Shown here in pieces: positions 25,192-33,859 of a stretch of 64,000 nt of DNA. The notes under the pieces were generated by a model that worked only from the letters and a program-made list of their open reading frames with translations, was not told where the DNA came from and did not search any database. Source of the stretch: Paracoccaceae bacterium (lineage in GTDB: Bacteria > Pseudomonadota > Alphaproteobacteria > Rhodobacterales > Rhodobacteraceae); contig JAGQRV010000018.1 in the NCBI GenBank assembly GCA_020425125.1, forward strand, positions 87,496-151,495. Direction: 5' to 3'. The position numbers and the translations under genes are program-made. The number at the start of each line of letters is the position of its first letter. Within the stretch, counting starts at the first letter, position 1.

Positions 25192-26562
25192 TTGTCCATA
25201 CCCCAATCCGGCGGCGGTCCGATCGAGAGCCGCGACCAGCTTGCCGCCTATCTCGAAGCCGGCTGCAAGCCGAAACCGGCCTGGCGCATCGGCACCGAGC
25301 ACGAGAAATTCGCCTATTGCCGCGATACGCTGAACCCGTTGCCCTACGACGGCGAGCGTTCGATCCGGGCGGTGTTGGAGGGATTGCGGGATTCCTTCGG
25401 TTGGAGCGAGATCTGTGAGGGCGGCAACATCATCGGGCTCGAGAAGGGCGGTGCCAATGTCAGCCTGGAGCCGGGCGGGCAGGTGGAGCTGTCGGGCGCG
25501 CCGCTGGTGTCGATCCACGAAACCTGCGACGAGGTGAACGCGCATCTGCGCGAAGTGCAGACGGTGGCCGACAAGATCGGCGTCGGCTTTATCGGCCTGG
25601 GCGCCGCACCGATCTGGACCCACGACCAGATGCCGATGATGCCGAAGGGGCGCTACAAGCTGATGACCGCCTACATGCAGAAGGTGGGCACGCACGGGCT
25701 TCAGATGATGTACCGCACCTGTACGGTTCAGGTGAATCTCGACTTCGCGTCCGAAGCGGACATGGTTCGGAAACTGCGCGTCGCGCTTGCGCTGCAGCCG
25801 GTCGCAACGGCGCTCTTTGCCAATTCCCCCTTCTTCGAAGGCAAGGTGAACGGCTTCAAGTCATGGCGGTCGCGGATCTGGCGCGATCTCGACCCGGCGC
25901 GGACGGGCATGCTGCCATTCGTGTTCGAGGACGGCATGGGGTTCGAGCGCTGGGTGGATTATGCGCTCGATGTGCCGATGTACTTCGTCTACCGGGACGG
26001 CAGGTATATCGACGCGCTCGGCCAGTCCTTCCGCGATTTCCTAAAGGGCGACCTGCCGGCCTTGCCCGGGGAATTGCCGACGCTGAGCGACTGGGCGGAT
26101 CACCTGACCACGATCTTTCCCGAGGCGCGGCTTAAGAAATTCATCGAGATGCGCGGCGCCGATGGCGGACCATGGCGGCGGCTTTGCGCGCTTCCGGCAT
26201 TCTGGGTCGGGTTGACCTATGATGAGGGCGCGCTCGATGCCGCCTGGGATCTGGCGAAAGGCTGGGATGCCGAAACCCGCGAGGCCTGGCGCGTCGCCGC
26301 GTCGAGGGATGGGCTGCAGGCCGAAGTGGGGGGGCGTTCGATGCGCGATGTCGCGCGCGAGGTGCTGGCGATCGCCCAGTCCGGTCTCGTGGAGCGGGCA
26401 ATGCCGGGGATGGGCGGTCTGGTCCGGGACGAGACCCATTTCCTCAATGCCTTGCAGGAGAGCGTCGAGTCCGGGCGCACGCCGGCCGACGAGTTGCTGG
26501 ACCACTACCATGGCGACTGGCAGGGCGATCTCAGTCGCATCTACGCCGAATACAGCTATTGA
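25192..26562 (+). CDS. gshA: Glutamate-cysteine ligase
   Basis: A 456-residue gamma-glutamylcysteine synthetase of the plant/alphaproteobacterial (GCS2-related) type, the first step of glutathione synthesis. Typical segments are RIGTEHEKFAY (~res. 33-43), ICEGGNIIGLEKGGANVSLEPGG in pieces, MMYRTCTVQVNLDF and GMLPFVFEDGMGFERWVDY. The start is a TTG, supported by GGAGG seven to eight bases upstream and by the absence of a nearer ATG. Single gene, flanked by the convergent serine hydrolase gene. Confidence 0.95.
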   Translation: MSIPQSGGGPIESRDQLAAYLEAGCKPKPAWRIGTEHEKFAYCRDTLNPLPYDGERSIRAVLEGLRDSFGWSEICEGGNIIGLEKGGANVSLEPGGQVELSGAPLVSIHETCDEVNAHLREVQTVADKIGVGFIGLGAAPIWTHDQMPMMPKGRYKLMTAYMQKVGTHGLQMMYRTCTVQVNLDFASEADMVRKLRVALALQPVATALFANSPFFEGKVNGFKSWRSRIWRDLDPARTGMLPFVFEDGMGFERWVDYALDVPMYFVYRDGRYIDALGQSFRDFLKGDLPALPGELPTLSDWADHLTTIFPEARLKKFIEMRGADGGPWRRLCALPAFWVGLTYDEGALDAAWDLAKGWDAETREAWRVAASRDGLQAEVGGRSMRDVAREVLAIAQSGLVERAMPGMGGLVRDETHFLNALQESVESGRTPADELLDHYHGDWQGDLSRIYAEYSY

Positions 26563-26568
26563 TGAGTC

Positions 26569-27594
26569 TCAGCTGCGCGCGGCCGGGAGAATCTTCTCTG
26601 TCAGAAGAGCCATCAGGTCGCCGAAATAGCCCGCGCTCCTGGCAGGCCGGGTCGGGTCCGAAGTGATGACGACGGTCAGGCGCCGTGCTGGCGCCAGTGC
26701 GACGACCTGTCCGCCATAGCCCCGCGCAAGGGCCAGGGTTGTTCTGTCGCCCCGCCCCAGGAACCAGCCATAACCGTAGGCGAGCCCCGAGTACGGCGAC
26801 CGGGTGCGGGGCCGGAGGCTCTCCTGCACCCAGTCACTGCTGAGGACCTGCGTGCCGCGCCAGTTTCCGTGTTGACGGACCATCTCGCCGAAACGCAGCA
26901 GTGCCAAGGGCGAAAGTGCCATCTCGTTGCCGCCCAGAAAGAAGCCCTGCGGGTCGCGGGTCCAGGGCGGGATGTCGATGCCGAGCGGTTCGCCGATCCA
27001 GTCGCGGCTCATGGCGAGCAGATTCTGGCCCGACGCTTCGGCCAGAGCGGCACCGAGGACATGATAACTGCCGGTGGAATAAAGCATCGCGGCGCCCGGA
27101 TCGGCGACGAACGGCTGGCGCAGGGCATAGGCGACCCAGTTCGGGCTCGCTACCCAGGCGCCGTAGTTTGGCCCCGAGGTTCGGGCGAGCCCGGCCCGCA
27201 TCGTCACCAGGTCTTCCAGGGTCAGTCCGGCGACCCGCGGGTCGGCATCCGGCGGGATCAGTCCAGGCGCCACGTCGCCCAGCGTCGCCCCGATCCCGGG
27301 CACCACACCCCGGTCGATCGCGGCGCCGGTCACGCTGGCGACCAGTGTCTTGGAGACGGATTTCACGTTGACCGGCCTATCCGGCTGCGGGCCGCGAAAC
27401 GACTCGGCAAAGACGGTGGCGCCATCCTGCGCAATCACAAGGCAGTGGAGCTGGTTGAGCTTCCGTGCGGCGTCGGCCGCCGCGGCGAAACGCTCCGGTC
27501 CGGCGGGTGCCCTGCGCGCCGCAGCGATACCCAGCATACCGCTCAGCACGGTGCGGCGGGCAACCATGAAGTCTGTCTGGGCCATGGCGGGCAT
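26569..27594 (-). CDS. Serine hydrolase, beta-lactamase/esterase family
   Basis: A 341-residue class C-type serine hydrolase, probably periplasmic. The nucleophile motif SxxK is SVSK (~res. 78-81, in VNVKSVSKTL), the second motif is YST/YH in MLYSTGSYHV, and a GYGG close to the C-terminus replaces the KTG box. The N-terminus has ARRTVLSGMLGIAAA, a Tat-like or lipoprotein-like signal. Substrate cannot be predicted; family members include esterases and peptidases rather than true beta-lactamases. A second ATG three codons downstream is possible. Ends seven bases from gshA, convergent. Confidence 0.85.
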   Translation of the reverse strand: MPAMAQTDFMVARRTVLSGMLGIAAARRAPAGPERFAAAADAARKLNQLHCLVIAQDGATVFAESFRGPQPDRPVNVKSVSKTLVASVTGAAIDRGVVPGIGATLGDVAPGLIPPDADPRVAGLTLEDLVTMRAGLARTSGPNYGAWVASPNWVAYALRQPFVADPGAAMLYSTGSYHVLGAALAEASGQNLLAMSRDWIGEPLGIDIPPWTRDPQGFFLGGNEMALSPLALLRFGEMVRQHGNWRGTQVLSSDWVQESLRPRTRSPYSGLAYGYGWFLGRGDRTTLALARGYGGQVVALAPARRLTVVITSDPTRPARSAGYFGDLMALLTEKILPAARS

Positions 27595-27620
27595 GTAGCG
27601 TCGCCTCTGCCTGAAGCCAG

Positions 27621-28394
27621 TCAGGACGCCCGAAATGGATCCTCGGGATAGCTGACGCCGGCCAGGTAGAGCCCGTGCGGTGGCGCGACCGGACCGCAGG
27701 CCGCGCGGTCGCGAGCCTCCAGTGCCGCTGCGACGTCTTCAGGTCGCCACGCACCGGCTCCGACGCGCTCGAGCGTGCCGACGAAGCTTCTGACCTGATT
27801 GTGCAGGAAGCTTCGGGCGCGGACATGGAAGCGGTACTCGACGCCGTCATGGCGCGGAATTTCCTCGACGCGGAGTTCGCCCAGTGTCTTCACCGGGCTG
27901 TCGGCCTGACATTCCGCGGCGCGGAAGGTGGTGAAGTCGTGGCGGCCGATCAGGCAGTCGGCGCCTGCCTGCATGGCCGGGGCGTCGAGCGGCGCGCGAA
28001 CCTGCCAGACCAGACCTGCTTCGAGGACTGCAGGGGCTCGGCGGGCCAGCACCCGAAAGAGATAGCGCCGTTCGGTGGCCGAAAACCGTGCGTGCCAGCC
28101 GTCGGGGGCTCGGGCTGCCGCCAGCACCGCGACCGGAGCCGGTTTCAGGTGAAAGTTCAGTGCTTCGGCAAGACGGAATGGTGCCCAGTCGCGCGTCAGG
28201 TCGACCTGGGCGACCTGTGCCAATGCATGGACGCCCGCGTCGGTCCGTCCGGCCGCAGCGATCGACGGAACGTCCGGTTCGAGCCTGGCGAGTGCTGCCT
28301 CCAGCGCGCCCTGGACGGTGGGAAGGTCGCGCTGGCGCTGCCAGCCCGAAAAGTCGGCACCTTGATATTCGATCCTGAGGGCGAAGCGCGGCAT
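27621..28394 (-). CDS. truA: tRNA pseudouridine38-40 synthase
   Basis: A 257-residue TruA that isomerises uridines 38-40 in the anticodon arm. The catalytic aspartate is Asp52 in [11 protein letters not shown]; other landmarks are [12 protein letters not shown] (~10-21), ERRYLFRV and [11 protein letters not shown]. The ATG (MPRFALRI) is the conserved start although the frame stays open far upstream. It is followed after 26 bp by the serine hydrolase gene on the same strand. Confidence 0.96.
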   Translation of the reverse strand: MPRFALRIEYQGADFSGWQRQRDLPTVQGALEAALARLEPDVPSIAAAGRTDAGVHALAQVAQVDLTRDWAPFRLAEALNFHLKPAPVAVLAAARAPDGWHARFSATERRYLFRVLARRAPAVLEAGLVWQVRAPLDAPAMQAGADCLIGRHDFTTFRAAECQADSPVKTLGELRVEEIPRHDGVEYRFHVRARSFLHNQVRSFVGTLERVGAGAWRPEDVAAALEARDRAACGPVAPPHGLYLAGVSYPEDPFRAS

Positions 28395-28589
28395 GGCGGC
28401 GGACCTAGCCAAGCCGGGCCTGTCCTGCAACCGGCAAGGTGTGATCGGTGCGGCAGCACGGACGGAGGTGCTGCCGCCAGCTGGCCTCGGTGACTTCAGG
28501 TCCGGCAGACCGTCCTTGCAGGCGGGATGGCTGGCAATCGCGGCGCCAAGGCCATATGTCGGGATGGAGGGGCGGAACGAGGACAGGCC

Positions 28590-30014
28590 GTGGTTCTGGG
28601 ACGACTGGCGGACGAGTTGACGCGCGGCATCGACACGGTCACCGGCGCGGTCGGCGAAGTTCTGTTCGAGCCGACGCTGCGACTGGGGGTGACGGGGCTG
28701 AGCCGTTCGGGCAAGACCGTCTTCATCACGTCGCTGATCGCGAACCTGCTGGACCGGGCACGCATGCCGCAATTGGCCGCGGCAGCAGACGGGCGGATCC
28801 TCTCGGCCTTCCTGCAGCCGCAGCCCGACGATACCCTGCCGCGCTTCGACTACGAGGCGCACTATGCGGCGCTCACCGCACCCGATCCGCACTGGCCCGA
28901 CAGCACACGTGCGGTGTCGCAGCTTCGCCTGTCGCTCCGGCTTCGTCCGGCAGGCCTGATCGGCGGGCTGACGGGCAGTGTGACCGGGCCGCGGACGCTG
29001 CATCTCGACATCGTCGACTATCCCGGCGAATGGCTGCTTGACTTGGCGCTGATGGAGAAGGATTTCGCCGCCTGGTCTGCCGATGCACTGGCGCGGATGG
29101 AGTTGCGACCCCGCCGCGACCGCTATCAGGCGGCGCTGGCCGCCACCGACCCGGCGGCCCGGCTGGAAGAGCCGAACGCGCAGGCGCTGGCCCAGGCCTT
29201 CACATCCTACCTGCATGCCGCACGCGCCGCCGGCTTCTCGGATTGCACACCGGGACGCTTTCTGCTGCCGGGCGACCTGGCAGGGTCGCCGGTGCTCAGC
29301 TTTGCGCCGCTGCCGCCGGGGCCGTCGCCGCGCGGATCGCTGCGTGCCGAGTTCGCCCGCCGGTTCGAGGCCTACAAGTCCAAGGTGGTCCGGCCCTTCT
29401 TTCGCGACCATTTCGCCCGTCTCGACCGCCAGATCGTGCTGGTCGACGCGCTGAGTGCGATCCATGACGGGCCGCGCGCGGTGGACGACCTGCGGCGGAC
29501 CCTCACGGAGGTTCTGACTGCGTTTCGCCCTGGCGTGGCAAGCTGGCTGGGCCGGCTGCTCGGGGCACGACGGGTTGACCGCATTCTCTTTGCCGCCACC
29601 AAGGCCGACCACCTGCACCACCGCCAGCATCCGCGGCTGACGCAGATCATGGAAGCGCTGGTGGCCGATGCCCGTCGCCGCGCCGATTTCGCTGGCGCCC
29701 GGACCGAAGCGATGTCGATCGCCGCCTTGCGGGCGACCGTCGAGGAGACCCGCGAGCATCAGGGCGCGAGTCTCGACATGGTCCGCGGCCGGATCGAGGA
29801 AACCGGGAAGACGGCGGCATTCTATCCGGGCGAACTGCCGGCCGAGCCGGGATTGCTGCTCGGCGCGGCCCGCGACGGGGCCGAGCGATGGCTCGACGCG
29901 GATTACGGGATGATGCATTTCGCGCCCGCGGTGCTGAACCTGAAATCCGGAGAGGGGCCGCCGCATATCCGCCTCGACCGCGCTGCGCAGTTCCTGATCG
30001 GAGACCGGCTGTGA
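28590..30014 (+). CDS. YcjX-like P-loop ATPase (DUF463)
   Basis: A 474-residue P-loop protein of the YcjX/DUF463 family, stress-associated GTPase-like proteins of unknown role. The Walker A motif is GLSRSGKT (~res. 34-41), and [10 protein letters not shown] is the family's conserved second motif. The GTG start is chosen because GAGG lies seven bases upstream and the N-terminus ([14 protein letters not shown]) matches relatives; the open frame extends about 20 codons further. It is followed after 37 bp by the DUF697 partner gene, a pair conserved across proteobacteria. Confidence 0.9.
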   Translation: MVLGRLADELTRGIDTVTGAVGEVLFEPTLRLGVTGLSRSGKTVFITSLIANLLDRARMPQLAAAADGRILSAFLQPQPDDTLPRFDYEAHYAALTAPDPHWPDSTRAVSQLRLSLRLRPAGLIGGLTGSVTGPRTLHLDIVDYPGEWLLDLALMEKDFAAWSADALARMELRPRRDRYQAALAATDPAARLEEPNAQALAQAFTSYLHAARAAGFSDCTPGRFLLPGDLAGSPVLSFAPLPPGPSPRGSLRAEFARRFEAYKSKVVRPFFRDHFARLDRQIVLVDALSAIHDGPRAVDDLRRTLTEVLTAFRPGVASWLGRLLGARRVDRILFAATKADHLHHRQHPRLTQIMEALVADARRRADFAGARTEAMSIAALRATVEETREHQGASLDMVRGRIEETGKTAAFYPGELPAEPGLLLGAARDGAERWLDADYGMMHFAPAVLNLKSGEGPPHIRLDRAAQFLIGDRL

Positions 30015-30051
30015 GCGCGCGCGGCCTCTCCGCCCGCGAAAGGACGTTGCC

Positions 30052-31065
30052 ATGAGCGTTCCCAAGGGTCCCGTGCTCATCGACCTCGAAGACGAAGGTG
30101 CGGCCGCTCCCCGACCCGACGAGGCACCGCCCGTGCCGGACGATGACGGGGCGGGGGGGGCGCCGACCGGCGCAGCGATGCAGCGCCTTGCGGCCTATGC
30201 CGGGCGGCCGCGCAATCGGCTGGCCGGGTGGTTCTGGGGACTTCTCGGCGCCATCGTTGCCGCCTTCGGCTCGCTCGCGCTCTGGGCAGCGGTCGATGCG
30301 GTCCTGGCCCGGAGCCCACTTCTGGCGACACTTCTGGGAGTGCTGCTCGTCGCATTCGCGGTGGTCTGTGCCGCGATTGTCCTGCGCGAGTCGCTGGCAT
30401 TCATGCGGCTTTCCCGGCTCGATCGGTTTCAGCACGCCGCCGCACAGGCGATCGCCGACCATGACCTCGCCTCGGCCCGTCGGGTTGCCGACGATCTTGT
30501 CGCCTTCTATGGTGCGCGCCCCGAGCTGAAATGGCGCCACGACGACGTTCAGGCGCGGCTGGACACGACCTTCGATGCGGATGCGGTGCTCGGACTGATG
30601 GAAACCGATATCCTGGCTCCTCTCGACGCGGAGGCGCGCCTGCGGGTCGAAGCGGCGGCGCGCCAGGTCGCCACGGTCACCGCCATCGTGCCGCTCGCCC
30701 TGGCTGACGTGGTCACCGCACTCACCGCTAACCTGCGCATGATCCGTGCCGTGGCCGAGATCTATGGCGGGCGGGCGGGTACGTTCGGCACGTGGCGGCT
30801 GATGCGATCGGTGATGGCGCATCTGGTGGCGACCGGGGCAGTGGCGGTCGGCGACGACCTGATCCATTCGGTGGCCGGGGGGTCCGTCCTGTCGCGGATT
30901 TCGCGCCGTTTCGGCGAGGGCGTGGTGAACGGCGCGCTGACCGCCCGGGTCGGCGTCGCCGCGATCGAGGTCTGCCGCCCGCTGCCGTTTCGCGCCGCGA
31001 AGCGCCCGTCGGTGTCGGGAATGGTGAAACGCGCCCTGACCGGACTGTTTCCGGGCGGAAGCTGA
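30052..31065 (+). CDS. YcjF-like membrane protein (TIGR01620/DUF697)
   Basis: A 337-residue inner-membrane protein. An acidic N-terminal region precedes two membrane helices (~res. 62-82 and ~88-115, [18 protein letters not shown] then [19 protein letters not shown]), a charged helical part, and a DUF697-type C-terminal domain. It is the usual partner of the YcjX-like ATPase directly upstream. The pair is often in envelope-stress regulons in other bacteria; nothing here shows the regulation. Confidence 0.88.
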   Translation: MSVPKGPVLIDLEDEGAAAPRPDEAPPVPDDDGAGGAPTGAAMQRLAAYAGRPRNRLAGWFWGLLGAIVAAFGSLALWAAVDAVLARSPLLATLLGVLLVAFAVVCAAIVLRESLAFMRLSRLDRFQHAAAQAIADHDLASARRVADDLVAFYGARPELKWRHDDVQARLDTTFDADAVLGLMETDILAPLDAEARLRVEAAARQVATVTAIVPLALADVVTALTANLRMIRAVAEIYGGRAGTFGTWRLMRSVMAHLVATGAVAVGDDLIHSVAGGSVLSRISRRFGEGVVNGALTARVGVAAIEVCRPLPFRAAKRPSVSGMVKRALTGLFPGGS

Positions 31066-31136
31066 CTCCGGCGTCACGTTCCGCCGGGGCCAAGCGGCGG
31101 GTACGACAGGGACGGAAGCGGTGGCAGGAGGGTGAG

Positions 31137-31967
31137 ATGTGCGCAACGGACGCAGTGGCAACGCATTACGGCTCGGGGACCCTGCTCGACCGGATCGCGG
31201 CCGGCGTGGAGAGGCTTGGCCTGCCCCGACACGGCCTTGACCCTTCGGCTCTCTCCGGGGTCGGTGAGTTTCATATCGGCGGGGCCGCCGCGACCGAGCG
31301 GCTTTTCGACCAGCTCGACGTGCCTTCCGGAGCGCGGGTTCTGGATGTCGGGTGCGGCATCGGCGGGACGGCACGCCATGTCGCCGCCCGCACCGGGGCT
31401 CGTGTCACCGGTATCGACCTGACCGGTGAATTCGTGGCGACGGGCAAGGTGCTGACGGACTGGTGCGGGATGGCCGACCGGGTGACGCTGATTGAAGGGT
31501 CCGCGCTGTCCATGCCCTTCGGGACGGGCGACTTCGATCTGGCCTACATGCTGCATGTCGGCATGAACATCGCCGACAAGACCCGCCTCATGGCCGAAGT
31601 CGCGCGGGTTCTGAAACCCGGCGCGGTCTTCGCGATCTATGACGTGATGCGGGTTGCACCGGGCGAGATTGCCTATCCCGTCCCGTGGGCGGCACAACCT
31701 GGCATCAGCGCACTCGCTTCGCCCCATGCCTATCTGGACGCTCTGACCGCGGCCGGGTTCGCCCTCGTCGCCCAGACCGACCGCACGGAGTTCGCGCTCG
31801 ATTTCTTCGCAACTCTTGCCGCCAGGGCGGCGGCCGCGGACGGGCCTCCGCCTTTGGGACTGCACCTCGTCATGGGACCTTCTGCGCCCGACATGGTTGC
31901 AAACATGGCCCGCAATATCCGAGCGGGGCTGATTGCGCCGGTCGAGATGATTGTGCGGCGACGCTGA
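31137..31967 (+). CDS. Class I SAM-dependent methyltransferase
   Basis: A 276-residue methyltransferase. Motif I is VLDVGCGIGGTARHVA (~res. 64-79), followed by the acidic GIDLTGEFV and a post-motif FDLAYMLHVGMN segment. It resembles the family that includes sarcosine/dimethylglycine and other small-molecule methyltransferases; the substrate is not identifiable. The start ATG has AGGAGG just upstream (CAGGAGGGTGAGATG). It stands alone between the ycjF-like gene and a convergent haemoglobin gene. Confidence 0.87.
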   Translation: MCATDAVATHYGSGTLLDRIAAGVERLGLPRHGLDPSALSGVGEFHIGGAAATERLFDQLDVPSGARVLDVGCGIGGTARHVAARTGARVTGIDLTGEFVATGKVLTDWCGMADRVTLIEGSALSMPFGTGDFDLAYMLHVGMNIADKTRLMAEVARVLKPGAVFAIYDVMRVAPGEIAYPVPWAAQPGISALASPHAYLDALTAAGFALVAQTDRTEFALDFFATLAARAAAADGPPPLGLHLVMGPSAPDMVANMARNIRAGLIAPVEMIVRRR

Positions 31968-31997
31968 CGGGGCGTTCAGAAGGCTGGGTGCGACCGC

Positions 31998-32414
31998 TCA
32001 GCCCAGTTTCGGAATTGCATCTGGTGGACGCCGGACATCCTCGACGCCCATGCGCAGGCCGCGCCCGATGCTGCGGGCCAGATCGCTCCAGGCCGCCGCC
32101 TTCTCGGACGGCAGCTCACGCCGTACTACCGTCTCGAACAGTCCCAGCCAGTGATCGAAATGCCAGCCCTCGACATTGCCCGCCCGCATGTGCGCGCCCA
32201 TCGGGCTGCCCCGAAAGCCGGGCTGGCGCAGGATCACACCGCGCCAGAAAGCAGCGATCTTGGCTTCGTGCGCCGGCCAGCCGTCCGGAGGCACATGGGC
32301 GGCAAAGACCGGCCCCAGAATCGAATGACGCCGCACCTCGGAATAGAAGGCACGGACCACGCGATCGATCTCGGCCGCGCTCACCTGAGGGGTTCGGAAC
32401 TCTGGGTCCGCCAT
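31998..32414 (-). CDS. Group III truncated haemoglobin
   Basis: A 138-residue 2-on-2 globin. Characteristic stretches are VVRAFYSEVRRHSILGPVF, AKIAAFWRGVIL and the proximal-histidine region MGAHMRAGNVEGWHFDHWLGLF, placing it with group III (TrHb3/ctb-like) proteins that bind O2 or NO and are linked with microaerobic or nitrosative stress. Monocistronic, divergent from the cupin gene with a 120-bp gap. Confidence 0.92.
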   Translation of the reverse strand: MADPEFRTPQVSAAEIDRVVRAFYSEVRRHSILGPVFAAHVPPDGWPAHEAKIAAFWRGVILRQPGFRGSPMGAHMRAGNVEGWHFDHWLGLFETVVRRELPSEKAAAWSDLARSIGRGLRMGVEDVRRPPDAIPKLG

Positions 32415-32534
32415 GTCGGGGCTCCGGAATCTGACCGAACTAACCTGAGTGAAAAACTAGGAAATGGCAAGGGGCGGGTTGTCGCTGGTCGTGCGGAGAC
32501 CGGACCGCTACGGTGCTGGCGGGAGGACGACGCG

Positions 32535-32900
32535 ATGAATTTCCTTCACCTGACCGAAGACGACGCGGGCGTCTCGCATTTTTCGGACGGAGAGATCGAG
32601 CTGCGGGCGGCGGAATTCGCCCCGCCGGCGCCGCCGATGCCGATCTCGGAGCCCGAGCCCTGCGCGCGGCTCATCCACCTGATCCTGCCTGCAGGCTGGG
32701 GTGGCAAGAAACATCCGTCGCCCTGCCGGCAAATCGCCTACATGCTGTCAGGCCGCGCCGAAATCGTCGCCGGCGATGGCGAGCGCCGCGAAATCGGCCC
32801 CGGCGACATCTGGCGGATGGAGGACGTCACCGGCAGCGGCCATACGACCTCTGTCCTCGGAGACGACAACGTACACATGGCCATTGTGCAACTCGACTGA
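32535..32900 (+). CDS. Cupin-domain protein
   Basis: A 121-residue single-domain cupin. The barrel is visible as ARLIHLILPAGWGGKKHPSPCRQ-type first motif and the PGDIWRMEDVTGSGHT second motif; metal-binding His residues are fewer than in canonical cupins. It may bind a small carboxylated or sugar-type ligand; function unassigned. The start is fixed by GGGAGG eight bases before the ATG, although the frame is open far upstream. Co-directional with the next secreted-protein gene (19 bp gap). Confidence 0.8.
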   Translation: MNFLHLTEDDAGVSHFSDGEIELRAAEFAPPAPPMPISEPEPCARLIHLILPAGWGGKKHPSPCRQIAYMLSGRAEIVAGDGERREIGPGDIWRMEDVTGSGHTTSVLGDDNVHMAIVQLD

Positions 32901-32919
32901 AGCCGGGAGGAGCGCTGAT

Positions 32920-33570
32920 ATGCGTCGCGTGCGGATCTTTCTGACAGCCACCGGATTGGCAGCTGGGATTGGGGCCTGCCCCGGCGCCGCGCAGGAGCAG
33001 GCCGGGCGCGATGCCTGCGTCGCGCATCTTCGCGAGACCGGCGGCCCGGATGCGGAGAATGGCATAGACGTGCTCAAGACCGAATGGGCCCAGGCAGGAA
33101 CGCTTGTGACCATGCGCGACGCGGGCGGCACGGTCTGGGAATGCATCGGTTACAGCGATGGTGCAATCGGCGCGCTGAACGTCGTCGATGCTGCCGACGA
33201 TGGCGAGGGCGCAATGGCCGGCAACACCGCCCGCGAAGGCCCGGAGGCCGGTGGGACGACCGGGACGCAGCCGGTCCATTTCGCCAAAGGGACGACCGGC
33301 TCCACCTACGACGGCACGCTCACGCCGGGCAGCAGCATGCGCTATGTGCTCGGTGCCAGAAAGGGGCAGTTTCTGGACGTTGCCGTGATGCCGGACGGAC
33401 CGGGCATCTCGTACCAGATCTTCAACCCAGACGGGTCGTTCCTTCTGGACATGATGGCACCTGACACTCCCTACCGCGGGCAGCTTTGGCAATCGGGCGA
33501 CCACGTGGTCGAGGTCATCAATCGCGGCGATGCGCCGGGCAGCTACCGGGTCAGCTTCAGCATCGAGTGA
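32920..33570 (+). CDS. Secreted protein with PPC-like C-terminal domain
   Basis: A 216-residue exported protein of unknown function. Signal peptide (MRRVRIFLTATGLAAGIGA to PGAAQ), a Cys-containing region (DACVAHLRE ... VWECIGYSDG, two cysteines likely paired), a Gly/Glu/Thr-rich linker, and a beta-rich C-terminal part (YDGTLTPGSSMRYVLGA, then DVAVMPDG and SYRVSFSIE) resembling bacterial pre-peptidase C-terminal domains. GGGAGGAG precedes the ATG. Probably co-transcribed with the upstream cupin gene. Confidence 0.8.
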   Translation: MRRVRIFLTATGLAAGIGACPGAAQEQAGRDACVAHLRETGGPDAENGIDVLKTEWAQAGTLVTMRDAGGTVWECIGYSDGAIGALNVVDAADDGEGAMAGNTAREGPEAGGTTGTQPVHFAKGTTGSTYDGTLTPGSSMRYVLGARKGQFLDVAVMPDGPGISYQIFNPDGSFLLDMMAPDTPYRGQLWQSGDHVVEVINRGDAPGSYRVSFSIE

Positions 33571-33859
33571 TGCGCGCGAGCAGGCGAAACCTGCGGCATC
33601 CGGCCGGAGAACGCGGCGCGCGCGTCGAGCGCTGACATTGCTTCGGAAGACCCGGACCCTTGCACTCGAGATGGCTGGCTTTACCTCGGCTCGAGGCATG
33701 CCTATAAGCCGCGGCATGATCCGGAGGTTGGCCCTCATCCCGCGAATTACCGGCCCGGCGCTCTGAATCGGAGCCGCCGGGATAAGGCGCATGGCATGCC
33801 GCGCCGCTTTCTTCCGCCCAGATCCGCATTGCAGATGACTGCCCCAAGGATGCCGCCCC
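33571..33859 (+). promoter_or_regulatory. ileS leader with candidate sigma70 promoter
   Basis: A 289-bp gap before ileS with no gene. It contains TTTACC at 33680-33685 and TATAAG at 33703-33708 with 17-bp spacing, a good sigma70-type promoter about 150 bp upstream of the start codon. No T-box elements are recognisable, as expected for this group. Confidence 0.5.

Noticed and set aside
28395-30080. Long upstream extension of the truA frame on the minus strand
   Set aside because: It runs antisense to the YcjX-like gene; TruA starts at the conserved MPRFALRI.
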